Shown here: positions 1 to 9,955 of the stretch, piece after piece | Numbering within the stretch: position 1 is the stretch's first letter | How the letters are laid out: each line of letters begins with the position of its first letter | NCBI GenBank assembly: GCA_963978545.1 | Contig: OZ021722.1 | Coordinates: forward strand, 110,517,442-110,581,441 | Reading direction: 5' to 3' | Origin: Linyphia triangularis | Taxonomy: Eukaryota > Arthropoda > Arachnida > Araneae > Linyphiidae | Length of the DNA stretch: 64,000 nucleotides | Translations under genes and position numbers: made by a program | Notes under the pieces: generated by a model | Told to the model about the DNA's origin: nothing | Seen by the model: the letters and a program-made list of their open reading frames with translations, nothing else | Databases searched by the model: none

Positions 1-443
1 GTTTTCATTAAAAAAGATGTTTTACTCAAAATCTAATTAGTTAATTAACTCTTAACTCGTTAGTAATATATTTTTGAACAGTGATTACACACATTTTATT
101 AGATTCAGAAAAAAGATTAACGTTGAAAATTGCATTCAAAAAAATTCCGTTCAAAAGTCCATTTTCAAAATTTTTCCCTCCATCATGTCTTTGAAAAGCT
201 GGCAAAAGTTTCTCAATTTACTGAGGGTCCAAAGATCCAATAGTTAATTTAGATTTTAATGCTTAGGTAATTTTTTGAAAAATATGATATGCTCTTCAGC
301 TATTACAGTCTAAATAGACAGTTGAATTATCCCGGTTTTAGCACGATTCTTCAGAAAAGTGTTATTTTTTAATTCATTTTCATAACAATTTAATCCACTT
401 TCAAACTAATAAAGTAACAACTACAACAATAAAAAAAAAAACA
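1..443. other. AT-rich sequence, nothing recognised
   Basis: No coding signal, element ends or structured repeats were recognised here. The stretch ends in an A-run just before a SINE target duplication. Confidence 0.5.
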
Positions 444-455
444 ATTTTCCTCTAG

Positions 456-610
456 TTGGTTGTTTTCAGATTATCTGGCGCCGTCAGCAACACAAGGGCC
501 ATAATGCGCCGAAACATTCATCATTAGACAAGCCAACATACATTTACAAACACCCATGCCTAACACGGGACTCTGAACCCGCAACCTCGCGGTCTAGAAG
601 CTAGCACGCC
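456..610 (-). mobile_element. tRNA-derived SINE, 5'-truncated copy
   Basis: This is the reverse-strand copy of the SINE also present at 7371-7550 and 8151-8328. Reading the minus strand, it keeps the tRNA-like B-box region, the central conserved part containing TTTGTAAATGTATGTTGGC, and the terminal CGGCGCCAGATAATCTGAA segment. The start of the tRNA-like head (GACCAAACGGTATAGTGG) is missing, so the copy is 5'-truncated. It is flanked by a perfect 12-bp duplication, ATTTTCCTCTAG, at 444-455 and 611-622. That is the mark of target-primed insertion and fixes the boundaries. Confidence 0.88.
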
Positions 611-622
611 ATTTTCCTCTAG

Positions 623-975
623 TTTTACGATATATGGTATGTGCATACACACCCAATACCAATGGAGAAAGAATAAAATGTTCTAAATATATATTCTACA
701 GATTTTATGCTTCACGTTTTTCTCTTTGAATACGGAACATCAATGAAAAACTGTTGTAACTAATAGAACTTTTCTAAATTGCAATCAAATTTACTAAATT
801 CCTAAACGCTTTGTATCATACTTAGATTTAACTTAAATTTTCACTTTGAAAGACCTTCTTTAAAATCAATTCAATATTAAAAATTATTCAACCAACTAGT
901 TTCTTAACTTAGCACCTTATAACACTTAAATCTAAGCACAGTAGACAAAATAGTTTTCGCAAATATTTTCACATC
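623..975. other. AT-rich sequence downstream of the small gene
   Basis: No recognisable gene or element. It lies just downstream of the minus-strand polyadenylation signal at 976-981. Confidence 0.4.
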
Positions 976-981
976 TTTATT
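976..981 (-). terminator. Polyadenylation signal AATAAA of the small minus-strand gene
   Basis: A canonical AATAAA hexamer on the minus strand (TTTATT on plus) lies 30 nt past the stop codon of the 85-residue reading frame at 1011-1268. The position suits a short 3' UTR. The hexamer is common in AT-rich DNA, so it supports the gene only together with the upstream splice acceptor and reading frame. Confidence 0.4.
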
Positions 982-1010
982 ATTCTATTTACAATAAATC
1001 CCAAACTCGT

Positions 1011-1268
1011 CTAACAAGCACACAGCAATCCGCACAATATCAGCGGCACCGACAACATCCCACATACAATAATAAAAATCAAGAGTTCATTAAAAAACTC
1101 CTTAACAGTTTGGCAGTTTGATAAAAATGTAATGATTTTTGTCATTTCGCATGTCACAATAATCAGCAGCGCAGTAAATGTCATGAAAACAAATTGGCAC
1201 ACATTTTCGCCCAAGAATCCAGGTGCCATTTGAAGATCGAATATTTCTGTGACGTTGATGGTAGCCAT
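1011..1268 (-). CDS. Hypothetical small membrane protein, two predicted transmembrane segments (85 aa)
   Basis: I do not recognise this protein. The frame opens with ATG in a good context (GGATCATGGCT). It contains one N-glycosylation sequon near the start (N-V-T, residues 5-7) and two strongly hydrophobic stretches, about residues 26-40 (FVFMTFTALLIIV) and 62-82 (LLIFIIVCGMLSVPLILCGLL), separated by a short polar loop. The tail is cysteine-rich and ends CGLLCAC. Upstream, the minus strand has a clean splice acceptor (pyrimidine tract TTTTTCCTGTTTTAG) ending at 1332, so the exon would run from 1331 down to a poly(A) site near 960, with 63 nt of 5' UTR. An AATAAA signal follows the stop by 30 nt. 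A possible first exon lies near 12.1 kb. A small membrane peptide is plausible, but a chance open frame in a hydrophobic-biased AT-rich region is not excluded. Confidence 0.42.
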   Translation of the reverse strand: MATINVTEIFDLQMAPGFLGENVCQFVFMTFTALLIIVTCEMTKIITFLSNCQTVKEFFNELLIFIIVCGMLSVPLILCGLLCAC

Positions 1269-1331
1269 GATCCTCTTGAGATTATAATTTCGAAATTGTC
1301 GATACTTTGGTGAGTTGCTCCGAATCGCTTT
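1269..1331 (-). other. Putative 5' UTR part of the small-gene exon, bounded by a splice acceptor
   Basis: Reading the minus strand, TTTATTTTTCCTGTTTTAG ends at 1332 and the exon would begin AAAGCGATTCGGAGC at 1331. This is a good 3' splice site: long pyrimidine tract, no AG in the last 15 nt before the site. The next base pairs lead to the ATG at 1268. The matching donor is proposed at 12132 (see the exon entry there). Confidence 0.35.
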
Positions 1332-1554
1332 CTAAAACAGGAAAAATAAATTTAGTCTAACTTAGCCTATTAAAATTAGAACATAAACACAAGTTCATAT
1401 TTCATTACACTTAGAACTACAATTCGTAAATTCAGCCGAATATCATACATACAATACAAAAACCTTCAACGCTACCAAGATATTTTTATGCACTCGAATT
1501 TTTCTTTTTCTTTTGTAATCTATTCTTAGTGTTCCATATACTTTTCAAAGAAAA

Positions 1555-1855
1555 TAGCTCAAAATAAAGCGGCATATACCTCCGTCTCACGAATGGTATA
1601 AAGCCAAAAAGCCAGGACACTCCCTATCTCTTCCTTGTGATAGGCACATCAATACCCGTCTGTCCCGACTTGCTAGTGGTCACCTTAAAGGCCTCACATA
1701 TTCTGGGGGAAGCAAAAATTTTCCCCTTTGCTCTAAATGCCAAAAAGAATAGGCATCACCTCAGCACATTTTGGACTGGACTGGGAGGACATTTATAACT
1801 GTCCACAACTAGTGTCAGACAAAATTGAGATTAGAAACAACAACAACCATATACT
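1555..1855 (+). pseudogene. Non-LTR retrotransposon 3' end (after the RNase H region), decayed
   Basis: On the plus strand the translation reads, with one internal stop, PPSHEWYKAKKPGHSL, then SRLASGHLKGLTYSGG, CSKCQKE*ASPQHILDW and WEDIYNCPQLV. This S-H-x-W-Y / RLxSGHxKxLTF / CxKC-x(6)-ASPxHIL order is typical of the C-terminus of arthropod endonuclease-RT-RNase H retrotransposons, where a CxxC...H(x)4C-like knuckle precedes the stop. The 3' tail is GAAACAACAACAACC at about 1833-1847, a CAA-rich tail rather than poly(A). The same tail type occurs in the copy at 15.24 kb, so both copies belong to related families. The stop codon and missing upstream domains make it a dead fragment. Confidence 0.7.
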
Positions 1856-1882
1856 TTTATGCTTAAAATGTTCAGTAAGGTA

Positions 1883-3326
1883 CAATGGGGTAAAATAGGT
1901 CACTTTATAAATACCTCAATGTAAATAAAATTAAAAATGATTTTTGTATATCAATATTTGTAATAATATATTTCAGTACGTTAAACGTTTTTAATTGTAT
2001 ACCAAAAGTTATTTTCATGATATGGCAACCCAAAAGAATCTTTTTAGAAGCTGTAGAATGTGGTGTCCAAAATACATGGTGTACTAACTTCTGAAAAACT
2101 TATATTTAAATAGCTAACAGTGCAAGATTGAAGTATTTTCTCGTTGAATTGCCTACTAGGTAACATTTCAGGCCAATCAGGTAAGAAAAATATTGATTTT
2201 CCTTTTTGTTATTTCAATTTACTTTAGATCGGGTAAAATGAGTCATTGTTAGACTTAGCAATTTATTTTTTGGTTTTGATAGGCACTGCAGTAAGTTTTG
2301 TTAAATTTACTTATTATTTATTTTCTCTAAATTTAATTTTAACTTTTTATATTTAAACAAAGTTAAACTGTTTTCCTGTAAACTAATTTTAAATTCCAAA
2401 TAAATAAGTGTAATGTGTCCCGACAATTTAAATTTTTTTTTATCAATATTATCTACTCAACTAAAGCAAATCCTATAAATTGGCCAACAATGTCTTTCAT
2501 ATTAATAGGTAGCAAGATAAACAAATTTTGTATTTATTTTTTGTTTGCCTTTTAGAAAACATACCTAGAAACATGCCTAGTCATCACCATTTAAAGATTC
2601 AAAATGTGCTATCCTGAAAACTATCACCTGTACAATCAAGTATCACTAAAGCAGCAATAGCCGAAAAGAAAAAGAGTGCAACACAAAACTGGGGAAGTTA
2701 TGACGGAAGCTAATGTAATGGAGCGTCTTCAAGGAGAAGAATTTGAACAAAAAAAAGAGAAAAATTTGATTTCAAAATTCCCGACTCTACAAAACAGCCT
2801 GGAAAGTGGGTATAATAAGATTTGTTGGTCAAATCACAGATATTGATGATATACATGTAAACTAAATCCAGACTAGGGGATGTCTTTCCTGAAAAACAGC
2901 ACATTGATATTGTAGAAAAGTCTGATGTCATAAGATTTTTTTAAGAGCCATTTGCAACAACCTTGAACAATATTATTTTGACATTTGATCATTGCAATTG
3001 TTTAACATTGAATTCAGAACATTGTACTTTCCTTATTTAATGTATTTCTTAATAAATATATTCTATAGTCATCATTTTGCATTATGACCCATTTTTCCCC
3101 ATGGGTGACTCATTTTACACCATGGTGGGGAAAAATGAGTCATGACTTTTCAAACTAAGTTTAACTCATTTATAATTAAAAAATGTTTACTAAAATTACA
3201 TCAAAATGTACTGAAATAATGAAATGTAAAGATGCAGTTTTAAAAATCCGAAAAAAATTGTGGTTTTATTAACAAAGAACTTTAAATGTGAAAATAGCTA
3301 AAAAGTTACCCATTTTACACGACTTG
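1883..3326 (+). mobile_element. Decayed pogo/CENP-B-type DNA transposon
   Basis: The left end, TA then CAATGGGGTAAAATAGGTCAC, and the right end, which reads CAAGTCGTGTAAAATGGG on the reverse strand, form an imperfect terminal inverted repeat. A TA dinucleotide (1881-1882) precedes the left end; the right flank has diverged. GTAAAAT(A/G)(A/G)GT-type motifs recur inside (2228, 3086, 3103-3147), like subterminal repeats. Between about 2600 and 2940 the plus strand carries broken coding fragments such as VMERLQGEEFEQKK and DSTKQPGKWV, followed by DIVEKSDVI. These resemble the C-terminal part of pogo/Jerky-like transposases (lysine/glutamate-rich stretch, then a G-K-W-V-containing domain). No intact catalytic region remains. 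Confidence 0.5.
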
Positions 3327-3875
3327 AACCTAATGAATAAAAATTTTATGAAACTCCAGCTTTTTTAATGCGTACATAAAAAATTTGCATTTTTTACTAA
3401 AACCGGTGGCATCATTTTCAGACTTGAGGGAATTCAACTGAAACTGGTGTCAAATACATGACAACATTTTGAACACTGGCCCAGCTAATATATATGTATC
3501 ATAATGATATTGTTTTGTAGGGAAAAAGTTATTACAATATTAATTTGAATAAGCGTAAGGTTATTTTTAGCAATTATGGATAGAACGTTATGAACTCCAG
3601 TCATAAATCCAGTGAAAATGTCAATAAAACTCAAATACGAGTGCATTCTGGTACGGCATACCAAAACCTTTTTGAGAGCCTTTTCGTAGATATTTTAAAG
3701 ATTCATTAATTGTTATTTTATTTATTTCATAAATAAATTACCATCATAACAAAGTCAATTTCTGTTATCTGCTCGAGCTTATTTCATTGATATATACATA
3801 AACTGTGATTATCAGACATCGACTTTATGGTATTGTCTTGCAGAAATTAAGAATGGGGGAGTTTAGGACTCCGAC
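3327..3875. other. Intervening AT-rich sequence, nothing recognised
   Basis: No coding signal or element end could be identified between the pogo-like remnant and the MITE beginning at 3876. Confidence 0.4.
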
Positions 3876-4367
3876 AATGGACAATTCCGCATTTTTTTTT
3901 TATATTTAATTCTAAATGTTTCGAAAAGTCCATAAACACAGAAATATCTGCTCAGTGCACTTTTTCTTTTATTTAATTTTCAATCAAAGCTCCCCTGTTA
4001 GACTTTGGCGAGAAAACGATATTCATTCTGCTCGAATTGAATGTGACGTCAAGAGGTGCCAAACATCTTGGCTCGAAATGCAGCAGAGGAAACCAGTTTT
4101 TCAAGTTTCTCGCAAATCGCGCCAACCTGAATATGGCAGAAACCTCACTACAACCATAGAAACGGAAGGATTTCTTGACGTCACAGATTTTGTTGAGTGT
4201 TTTGATCTTACTGGTTTTGGCTCAGTTTTGAGGCATTTTCTTTTCTTTATATTTAAATAACTAATTTTATTAAAGAACTTTTGTTTGAATATTTGGAATC
4301 AGAAAGAAATTCTTCATAAATATTAACTAATTTCACTCGTTTTTTAAAAATGCGGGAATTGTCCATT
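3876..4367. mobile_element. MITE, family 'AATGGACAATTCC' (copy 1)
   Basis: Terminal inverted repeats read AATGGACAATTCCGCATTTTT on the left and AATGGACAATTCCCGCATTTTT on the reverse strand at the right. The whole 0.5-kb interior aligns with a second copy at 62871-63383: both carry GTTTCGAAAAG, then CTGCTCA(G/A)TGCACTTTTTC, then GGCGAGAAAACGAT and TTGGCT(C/T)GAAATGCAGCAG. An open frame of about 114 codons crosses the interior, but the two copies differ by frame-changing indels, so it is not a conserved protein. Superfamily not determined, because no clear target duplication is visible. Confidence 0.8.
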
Positions 4368-4590
4368 ATAAAGAGGAGGTATCGACACATTTTTAAACAA
4401 AAAAAAATGCTTTATTAAAAATTTAAATCGAAAATCAATAACAGACTTACTTATGAGTCAAATAAATAATTGGTTACTGGTAAATACATTTACCTTTTTT
4501 TGTTCCTAATGAATGACCTTGTTATACTATTGTATTGTACTAAATATAAGCCTTGTAATGCATATGTTCCAAAAAACAATGGTATTAAAT

Positions 4591-6647
4591 CAGGGATGAG
4601 AATGCAAAATTTCAAAAAAGAGGAAATCCAAAATTTAAAAAACTAAATACACGCGACACCGGATTTTGCAATAGTAAAACCCATCACTCCTTGTGAACGG
4701 CCATGATGCAAGTTGCTGAGGATGTCTAGGTACAAAATTTTTATATGAAGGAACTGTCATGATAATACATACAAACTGCAAATTAAATCATTATAAAACT
4801 AATATATAAAGTGCTACATATAATTTTAAAAAATGTGTGTATACAAAGATCTCATACATATTCCTAATTACCCAATGATCATTTCAGGACTCCCACTCAC
4901 TCAGAAAGATTTAGAGCAGTAAAAATGTCTTTCGGAGCAGATAAAATTAAGTTTAGTAGCAGGAAAAATGCCTTTGTAGCATGTAAAAGAAACTTTTGTA
5001 GGGCGAAAAAAATGTGTAGCAGAAAAATAAATTTTGCACTAGGAAAAAAAAATTAAATTTGAACCAGAATTAAAAGAGACGAATGTCACTAAATCGGCGT
5101 CGCAAATCTCGGCAATAGCTGCTATTACATTACCATAGGCCTTGGCGAAAACGAATATAACACCAACGTAAATATCGGGATAGCACCCACCATACCTTCG
5201 CAATCTCGATAATATCCGCGCAAAATCCCAGTAATATTGTATTTTTTATAAGCCACCAAAAAGCGTCGCAAATCTCGGCAATATCTGTTATTACATTACC
5301 ATAGACCTCGGCGAAAACAAATATAACACCAATGCAAATATTGAGGATAACACCCACCATACCATTGCAATCTCGGTAATATCGGCGCAAAATTCCAGTA
5401 ATATCGTATTTTTTTAAGTCACCAAACAGCGTCACAAATCTTGACAATAGCTGCTAATTACAACAAAGTAAACTTCAGCTAAAATGACTACCACACTTGC
5501 GTAAATATTAGCAAAAGCCTTTATGATACCGTCGAAAATCTAGACAAAGGATATTACGTAAGTTGAAGATTCAGCAGAAATGACCATCGCTAAAACGTAC
5601 ATATCGGCACAAATGTCGGTAATATTGACATTTTCTAGGTAATGTTGTGCATGATACGGAAATATCGGATGTTAACAAAAGCGCATCACTTTTCGAAAAT
5701 GACCGTCACACCAACGAATATATCAGCAATAGCGCTGAATAAACCGGAGCAATTCTCAACAGCGCTAAATCGGTGAAAGACTCGACAAAAATGACCATCA
5801 CAATAATTTGCAATATATCTGCATTAGCGTCGTATATCATCGCAGTAACATCGACATTTTCTCAGTAGTATCGGGGCGAATTTCGGATATTGCAATATCC
5901 CAGCACTCGGCAATAATTACCACCATACCAACGAAAGTATCAGCAATAGCGTCGAATTAACTGGAGCAGTACTGATTACTACAGAGCTATTACATCGATG
6001 AAAGAATCGACGAGAATGACCGTCATAACAACGTAAAACTTGACAATAATGTCAGCATTAGCGTCGCAAATCATCATAGCACTCGGAAAAAACGAACACC
6101 CCACTATCGTAAATATCAGCGTTAGCGCCGAATATACAGGAATATTTCTCAACAATAGCGATATTACAGCGGCGAACAATATTAAATTTCGGCCCGCAAA
6201 TTTTTTTTTTAAAAAATCGCGTTTTGGCGCATTTATGGCTAAAATAAAGCATTTGGAACAGCTTGGAGCAGATTTTTGTATTTGGCGCAGTTGGGCACAA
6301 TTGGAGCAGGTCTGAGACCCCTGTCATTTCCATTCAACCAAATTGATATAGTTGAAATAAAGTTATGTACCACTTTATAAAAGTCACATATCAAATTATA
6401 AAAGGATATTTGTAACCAAAGTACAGAGTTCAGCAAATTACAGATAGAAAAAAAAAAAAAGGCATTGACAAATAAAACAGTAAACAAACTTTAATTTGCA
6501 CAAGTAAATACGTCATATTTTTCAAAATGACCAAAATTACGCTAGAAAAACGCGGAAATTACAGAATTACTAAAAAGTGGAGTAAAACTTGGAAAAAAAA
6601 ACACAAAACGCGGAAAATCGCGGAAACGCGGAAGATTCTCATCCCTG
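4591..6647. mobile_element. Non-autonomous hAT-like element, family 'CAGGGATGAGAAT', about 2.06 kb
   Basis: The left end reads CAGGGATGAGAATGC and the right end, on the reverse strand, CAGGGATGAGAATCTTCCGC. Seven bases, ATTAAAT, flank both ends (4584-4590 and 6648-6654), close to the 8-bp duplication expected of hAT elements. Related ends occur at 24811 and 58709. No transposase reading frame is visible. Most of the interior (about 5095-6330) is a degenerate tandem array rich in CGGCAATA and ATATCGGC words, described separately. The ends are A-rich with repeated CGCGGAAA words on the right. Confidence 0.68.
5095..6330. repeat. Degenerate internal tandem repeats, units about 165 bp
   Basis: The phrase GCGTCGCAAATCTCGGCAATA recurs with changes at about 5098, 5267 and 5430, each followed by GCTGCTATTACAT, CC(A)TAGGCC and GGCGAAAAC(G/A)AATATAACACC. 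Further right the words ATATCGGCAATAGCG, ATGACCATCAC and ACCAACGTAAA(T)AT recur irregularly to about 6130. The sequence is much richer in CG dinucleotides than its surroundings. A related stretch lies at about 59160-59430, next to another copy of the same element family, which suggests the array belongs to the element rather than to the host locus. Confidence 0.6.
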
Positions 6648-6689
6648 ATTAAATACACAAATAGTAAGTAGTTTTAAATCTGCGTTAAT

Positions 6690-6783
6690 TAGACAAAAAA
6701 GTTTTTAGAAGGTTAACACGAAGATTGGTTAACGCGAAAAATGTCAGCAACCATATCGACTTTGCGTTAAGGGGGTTTGACTG
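6690..6783. mobile_element. Solo Tigger-type transposon end
   Basis: The sequence AAGGTTAACACGAAG, then GGTTAACGCGAAAAATG, and finally GCGTTAAGGGGGTTTGACTG before TA at 6784-6785 matches the form of a pogo/Tigger right terminus (reverse complement CAGTCAAACCCCC). The same type of end occurs at 21454. No matching left end was found; the large hAT-like insertion immediately to the left may separate or replace it. Confidence 0.5.
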
Positions 6784-6785
6784 TA

Positions 6786-7360
6786 TTTCAATTGATATCA
6801 GTGATTTTCGCCCCCCCCCCCCCTTCTCCATATACATTTATGGTCAAAATCAAAAAAATTTGGTAATAGAATTATCATACCAGAAGTTTATATGTATATA
6901 AATGTATTTTTAAATAATACATTTAAATATATAAATTGATAACTGATTTGTAATTGTTTAACGCCTGAATAAAACTAGAAAAGAGAAGCGTAGATTTATG
7001 GCCATTTATTAGATTCTGTTGCACAAGTGTAATGCCAACTGTATTTCACACATTGATCATATTTTGAAATTATTGACTCCTATTTAACTGCAGTCTGTGT
7101 ATCAAATATTTGGGAGTGGAGCATATGAGATCACGTCGCTTCTTTTTTTACTGAACGTTGTCAAGACCTTTAAGATAGAAAGAGCTCCTAATACCCAATA
7201 CCGTTGTAAACGTTTTTAAAAGACAGCTGGATCTATACCTGCCTATTGTTCAAAAAAGTTAAATTGGACCATACTTGATGGACCTTGTACCTGTAGTTGC
7301 TCGTTGTTTTTTGTATTCGTAAATGTCGTACAAGCCACCTTTAACCTTATGGATAAGACC
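6786..7360. other. Intervening sequence with a C10-type homopolymer
   Basis: A run of C residues (about 6811-6823) is followed by AT-rich sequence. No gene or element was identified. Confidence 0.4.
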
Positions 7361-7370
7361 GAAATGCTCT

Positions 7371-7550
7371 GACCAAACTGTATAGAGGTTAGCGTGCTAG
7401 CTTCTAGACCGCGAGGTTGCGGGTTCGAGTTCCGTGTCATGCATGGGTGTTTGTAAATGTATGTTGGCTTGTGAAATGACGAATGTGTCGGCGCATTATA
7501 GCCCTAGTGTTTCTGACGGCGCCAGATAATCTGAATACAACCAACCAACC
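7371..7550 (+). mobile_element. tRNA-derived SINE, full-length copy
   Basis: The head, GACCAAACTGTATAGAGGTTAGC followed by the B-box-like GGTTGCGGGTTCGAGTTCC, is tRNA-like (internal RNA polymerase III promoter). It is followed by a body containing TGTTTGTAAATGTATGTTGG and a 3' part GACGGCGCCAGATAATCTGAA, ending in an (ACCA)n-like tail CAACCAACCAACC. The flanks GAAATGCTCT (7361-7370) and GAAATGGTCT (7551-7560) are a 10-bp duplication with one mismatch. Confidence 0.88.
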
Positions 7551-7560
7551 GAAATGGTCT

Positions 7561-7867
7561 AGCAAGCAAATTACTAAAGCCACGACCCAACGACAATACA
7601 GTTGGTAGGGCACTATTTACTCTCGTCTGTCAAAAGTGATATATCTGTTTCACAGCAGACAGGACATCCCTACCCTTACCTACCTGATAAGCAGGTTCCC
7701 ACAATAGAAATTTGCCTTGGCCTCTGTTCAACATGTAGTTCTCACATTGAAGAAACCCCTTTCGTATACAAAGAAGTGTTTCTCATTTTAAGTTAACACC
7801 TGCTGTCAAATCTTCTTTGGGCAAAAGGACCACCACAGTTCCTACACAGAGGCTTCCTTTTGTTGGC
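7561..7867. other. Unassigned sequence
   Basis: A 64-codon open frame (7602-7796, plus) crosses this stretch, but I could not match it to a family, and no splice or promoter context supports it. Confidence 0.35.
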
Positions 7868-7869
7868 AC

Positions 7870-8139
7870 GGGCGTAGAGTCAGAGATTTTTTTCGGGAGG
7901 GGATATGAAATTATAACTCAGCAAATCATAACAATAATTTTTGTTATTCGCAAATATATTTAGTTACAAGCACTTTTCTTAAATATGATTAGAAATTTAA
8001 AAACATTTTTTATAAATTTACCATTTTAAATAAATAAATAAAAAAAAAAAATTCTTTGATTTTTGCGTTCTACTAAACTGAAAAAATTCGGGAGGGGATA
8101 TATTCCCACATCCCTCTCCCTCGCTACGCTCCTGACTCC
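7870..8139. mobile_element. hAT-type MITE, family 'CAGGGGCGTGGCCAGAG' (copy 1, decayed ends)
   Basis: Left end ACGGGCGTAGAGTCAGAGATT and right end, reverse strand, AGGAGCGTAGCGAGGGAGAG form an imperfect inverted repeat. The interior (AATTATAACTC(A/G)GCAAATC, AATAATTTTTGTTATTC, ATTAGAAATTTAAAAACATT) is nearly the same as the copy at 12529-12765. In both places the MITE lies immediately left of the same foldback element. Confidence 0.7.
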
Positions 8140-8150
8140 TAGTAAGAATT

Positions 8151-8328
8151 GCCGACCAAACGGTATAGTGGTTAGCGTGCTGGCTTCTAGACCGCGAGGT
8201 TGCGGGTTCGAGTCCCGTGTTAGGCATGGGTGTTTGTAAATGTATGTTGGTTTGTCAATTGACGAAATGTTTCGGCGCGCCCTCGTGTTGCTGACGGCGC
8301 CAGATAATCTGAATACAACCAACCAACC
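8151..8328 (+). mobile_element. tRNA-derived SINE, full-length copy
   Basis: This is the best-preserved copy: GACCAAACGGTATAGTGG, then TTAGCGTGCTGGCTTCTAG and the B box GGTTCGAGTCC. The head resembles a tRNA from the D arm to the T arm. The body and the 3' end GGCGCCAGATAATCTGAA match the other copies, and the tail is CAACCAACCAACC. A perfect 11-bp duplication, TAGTAAGAATT, flanks it (8140-8150 and 8329-8339). The insertion split the junction between the hAT-type MITE and the foldback element. Confidence 0.93.
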
Positions 8329-8338
8329 TAGTAAGAAT

Positions 8339-8748
8339 TATTCCCTATGTTACAATCTTCTAGCCCAGTTCATTTAGAAACTACTTTATATAAAAACTTG
8401 ACATTTGGTGAGTAGGTACGAAAATTATCACTTAATGAAGTGACATAAATTAAAAACTTGAAAATATTGTTTAATATATTTTATTTTATGTTTGAAATCC
8501 TTACGTCAATGCCTATGCAGTGGCTCCACTTAGTTTTATCTTTTTGCTTTTTTAATTTTTTTTTTTAATTTTTAATTTATAATAAAATATATTACACTCA
8601 TTTTCGAGTTTTTAATTGATGTCATTTCGTTAAGTGATCTTTCTCATACCTACTCACTGAATTTCAAGGTTTGATGCAAAGTAGTTTCAAAATTAACTGT
8701 GCTAGAAGATAATAACATGACTAGTTTTTCTTAACAGGGAATGACACT
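8339..8748. mobile_element. Foldback MITE, family 'TTCCCTATGTTACAATCTTC' (copy 1)
   Basis: Two arms of roughly 190 bp are inverted copies. The left arm reads ATCTTCTAGCCCAGTTCATTT, GAAACTACTTT, GTGAGTAGGTACGA, ATCACTTAATGAA and GAGTG/ATATATTTTATT. The right arm gives the same words on the reverse strand. Almost no unique spacer is left. A second copy, split by another transposon, lies at 12774-13785. No coding capacity. Confidence 0.8.
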
Positions 8749-8749
8749 T

Positions 8750-9010
8750 CAGTCGCTAGTGAGATGCAATAGAAAGCGGTGCAGTGAGTTTTCTAAAAAA
8801 AAATTAAGTAGGAATTTTAGGGATAATTCTAAAAATTCAAGGAAAATTTTAGGGATGATTCCTAAAAATTGTAGGGATAATTTAAAAATCGGTATAATTC
8901 CAAAAAATGTAGGGATATTTCTTTTACAGCTGACATCAAGTATGTTTATTAAAACATTCCCATGTTTGAAATGTTTACTTTTCCTTCCAAAAAAAGAGAC
9001 TACAAAGTGA
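8750..9010. repeat. Fragment of the 'AGGGATAATTC' hAT-like repeat family
   Basis: CAGTGAGTTTTCTAAAAA, followed by GGAATTTTAGGGATAATTC repeated with variations and AGGGATATTTCTTTTACAGCTGACA, matches the elements at 32133-32552 and 59451-60257. Only the left half is visible here; I could not find a right end. An 89-codon frame across it is a product of the simple repeats. Confidence 0.55.
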
Positions 9011-9720
9011 AAAATTGTAAATGATTTATTATTGAATTTTATATAAATTTTTAAAGAAGCAAATTTCTTTAAGTGGTTTAAATTATTATTGTTTATGAAC
9101 TTCTGTCATGGAAAAATTAATTAGGTATCTTTAACACTAATTTGATAGAAAAAAAAATAATTAAACAATATTTATCTGTTCAGTTATACAGTAATCTAAA
9201 ATAACCTTCAAATGATAACATGATTTCATTTCTAATCATAATTGAAAATCATGCTTTTCAAAAATAAACGAAACTAGCTTAATAATTTTGAAGTAATATG
9301 ACACTCTCTTTATATAACTTCAAGAATCATTAATTTTTATCCAATAATTTTTCCCAATTAGACATTCAAACATGCGTCTGATTTGTCAACGAAACAAGTT
9401 AATTTCAATAAATTTATGAATATACAATTTTACTAAATATAGAAAATACTTATATTCAAATATACACCATAAATTAAACACCATACTAAATAGAGAATAA
9501 TAAACACATAAAATTAAACCCATAATCTAAAATTCCGTTCATAGTATAATCCTTCTCTTTACTTAATAATTTAGCTTTGTTTATATGCATTTTATATATA
9601 TTTTTATCTTATATCTTCAGATCAATTGTTTTGTTTTTATGCAAAGTTTAGTAACATTTATGTAATCACATGGAATTCCTGCATTTCGACATTTGTACAA
9701 ATCATTATAATTCCATAACT
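9011..9720. other. AT-rich sequence, nothing recognised
   Basis: Very AT-rich with no coding signal, element ends or structured repeats that I can support. Confidence 0.4.
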
Positions 9721-9723
9721 CAA

Positions 9724-9955
9724 CTGAGAGCCTGAGAAGCAAAGGGATCCAAGTGACTTTTCTTAACTTTTGAGAAAATACACTTTAAAGTTTCTTATTT
9801 ATATTAAATTTGTATGGAAATTATTTGCTGCTCAATTACTAACCACTGGGATGAAGATTTCACTAGTTTTCATAGAATTTATTATAAATAAGAAACAGTG
9901 AATTTTCTCAAAAGTTAAGAAAAGTCATTTAGACCTCTTTGATACTCAGTCCCTC
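9724..9955. mobile_element. Small foldback MITE, about 230 bp
   Basis: The left arm, reading GAGAAGCAAAGGGATCCAAG, then TGACTTTTCTTAACTTTTGA and GTTTCTTATTTAT, is mirrored at 9880-9950 by ATAAATAAGAAACAGTGAA, CTCAAAAGTTAAGAAAAGTCA and CTCTTTGATACTCAG. Arms are about 75 bp, spacer about 80 bp. It has no coding capacity. Confidence 0.72.

Noticed and set aside
3916..4260. 114-codon plus-strand frame
   Set aside because: Inside a MITE; the second copy of the element has indels that break the frame.
7602..7796. 64-codon frame, possible retrotransposon piece
   Set aside because: No conserved RT or RNase H words could be aligned with confidence.
7371..8328. tRNA genes
   Set aside because: The tRNA-like heads belong to a SINE with conserved non-tRNA body, 3' end, tails and target duplications.
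8741..9010. 89-codon plus-strand frame
   Set aside because: Made of AGGGATAATTC-type repeat words found in three other places; no coding signal.
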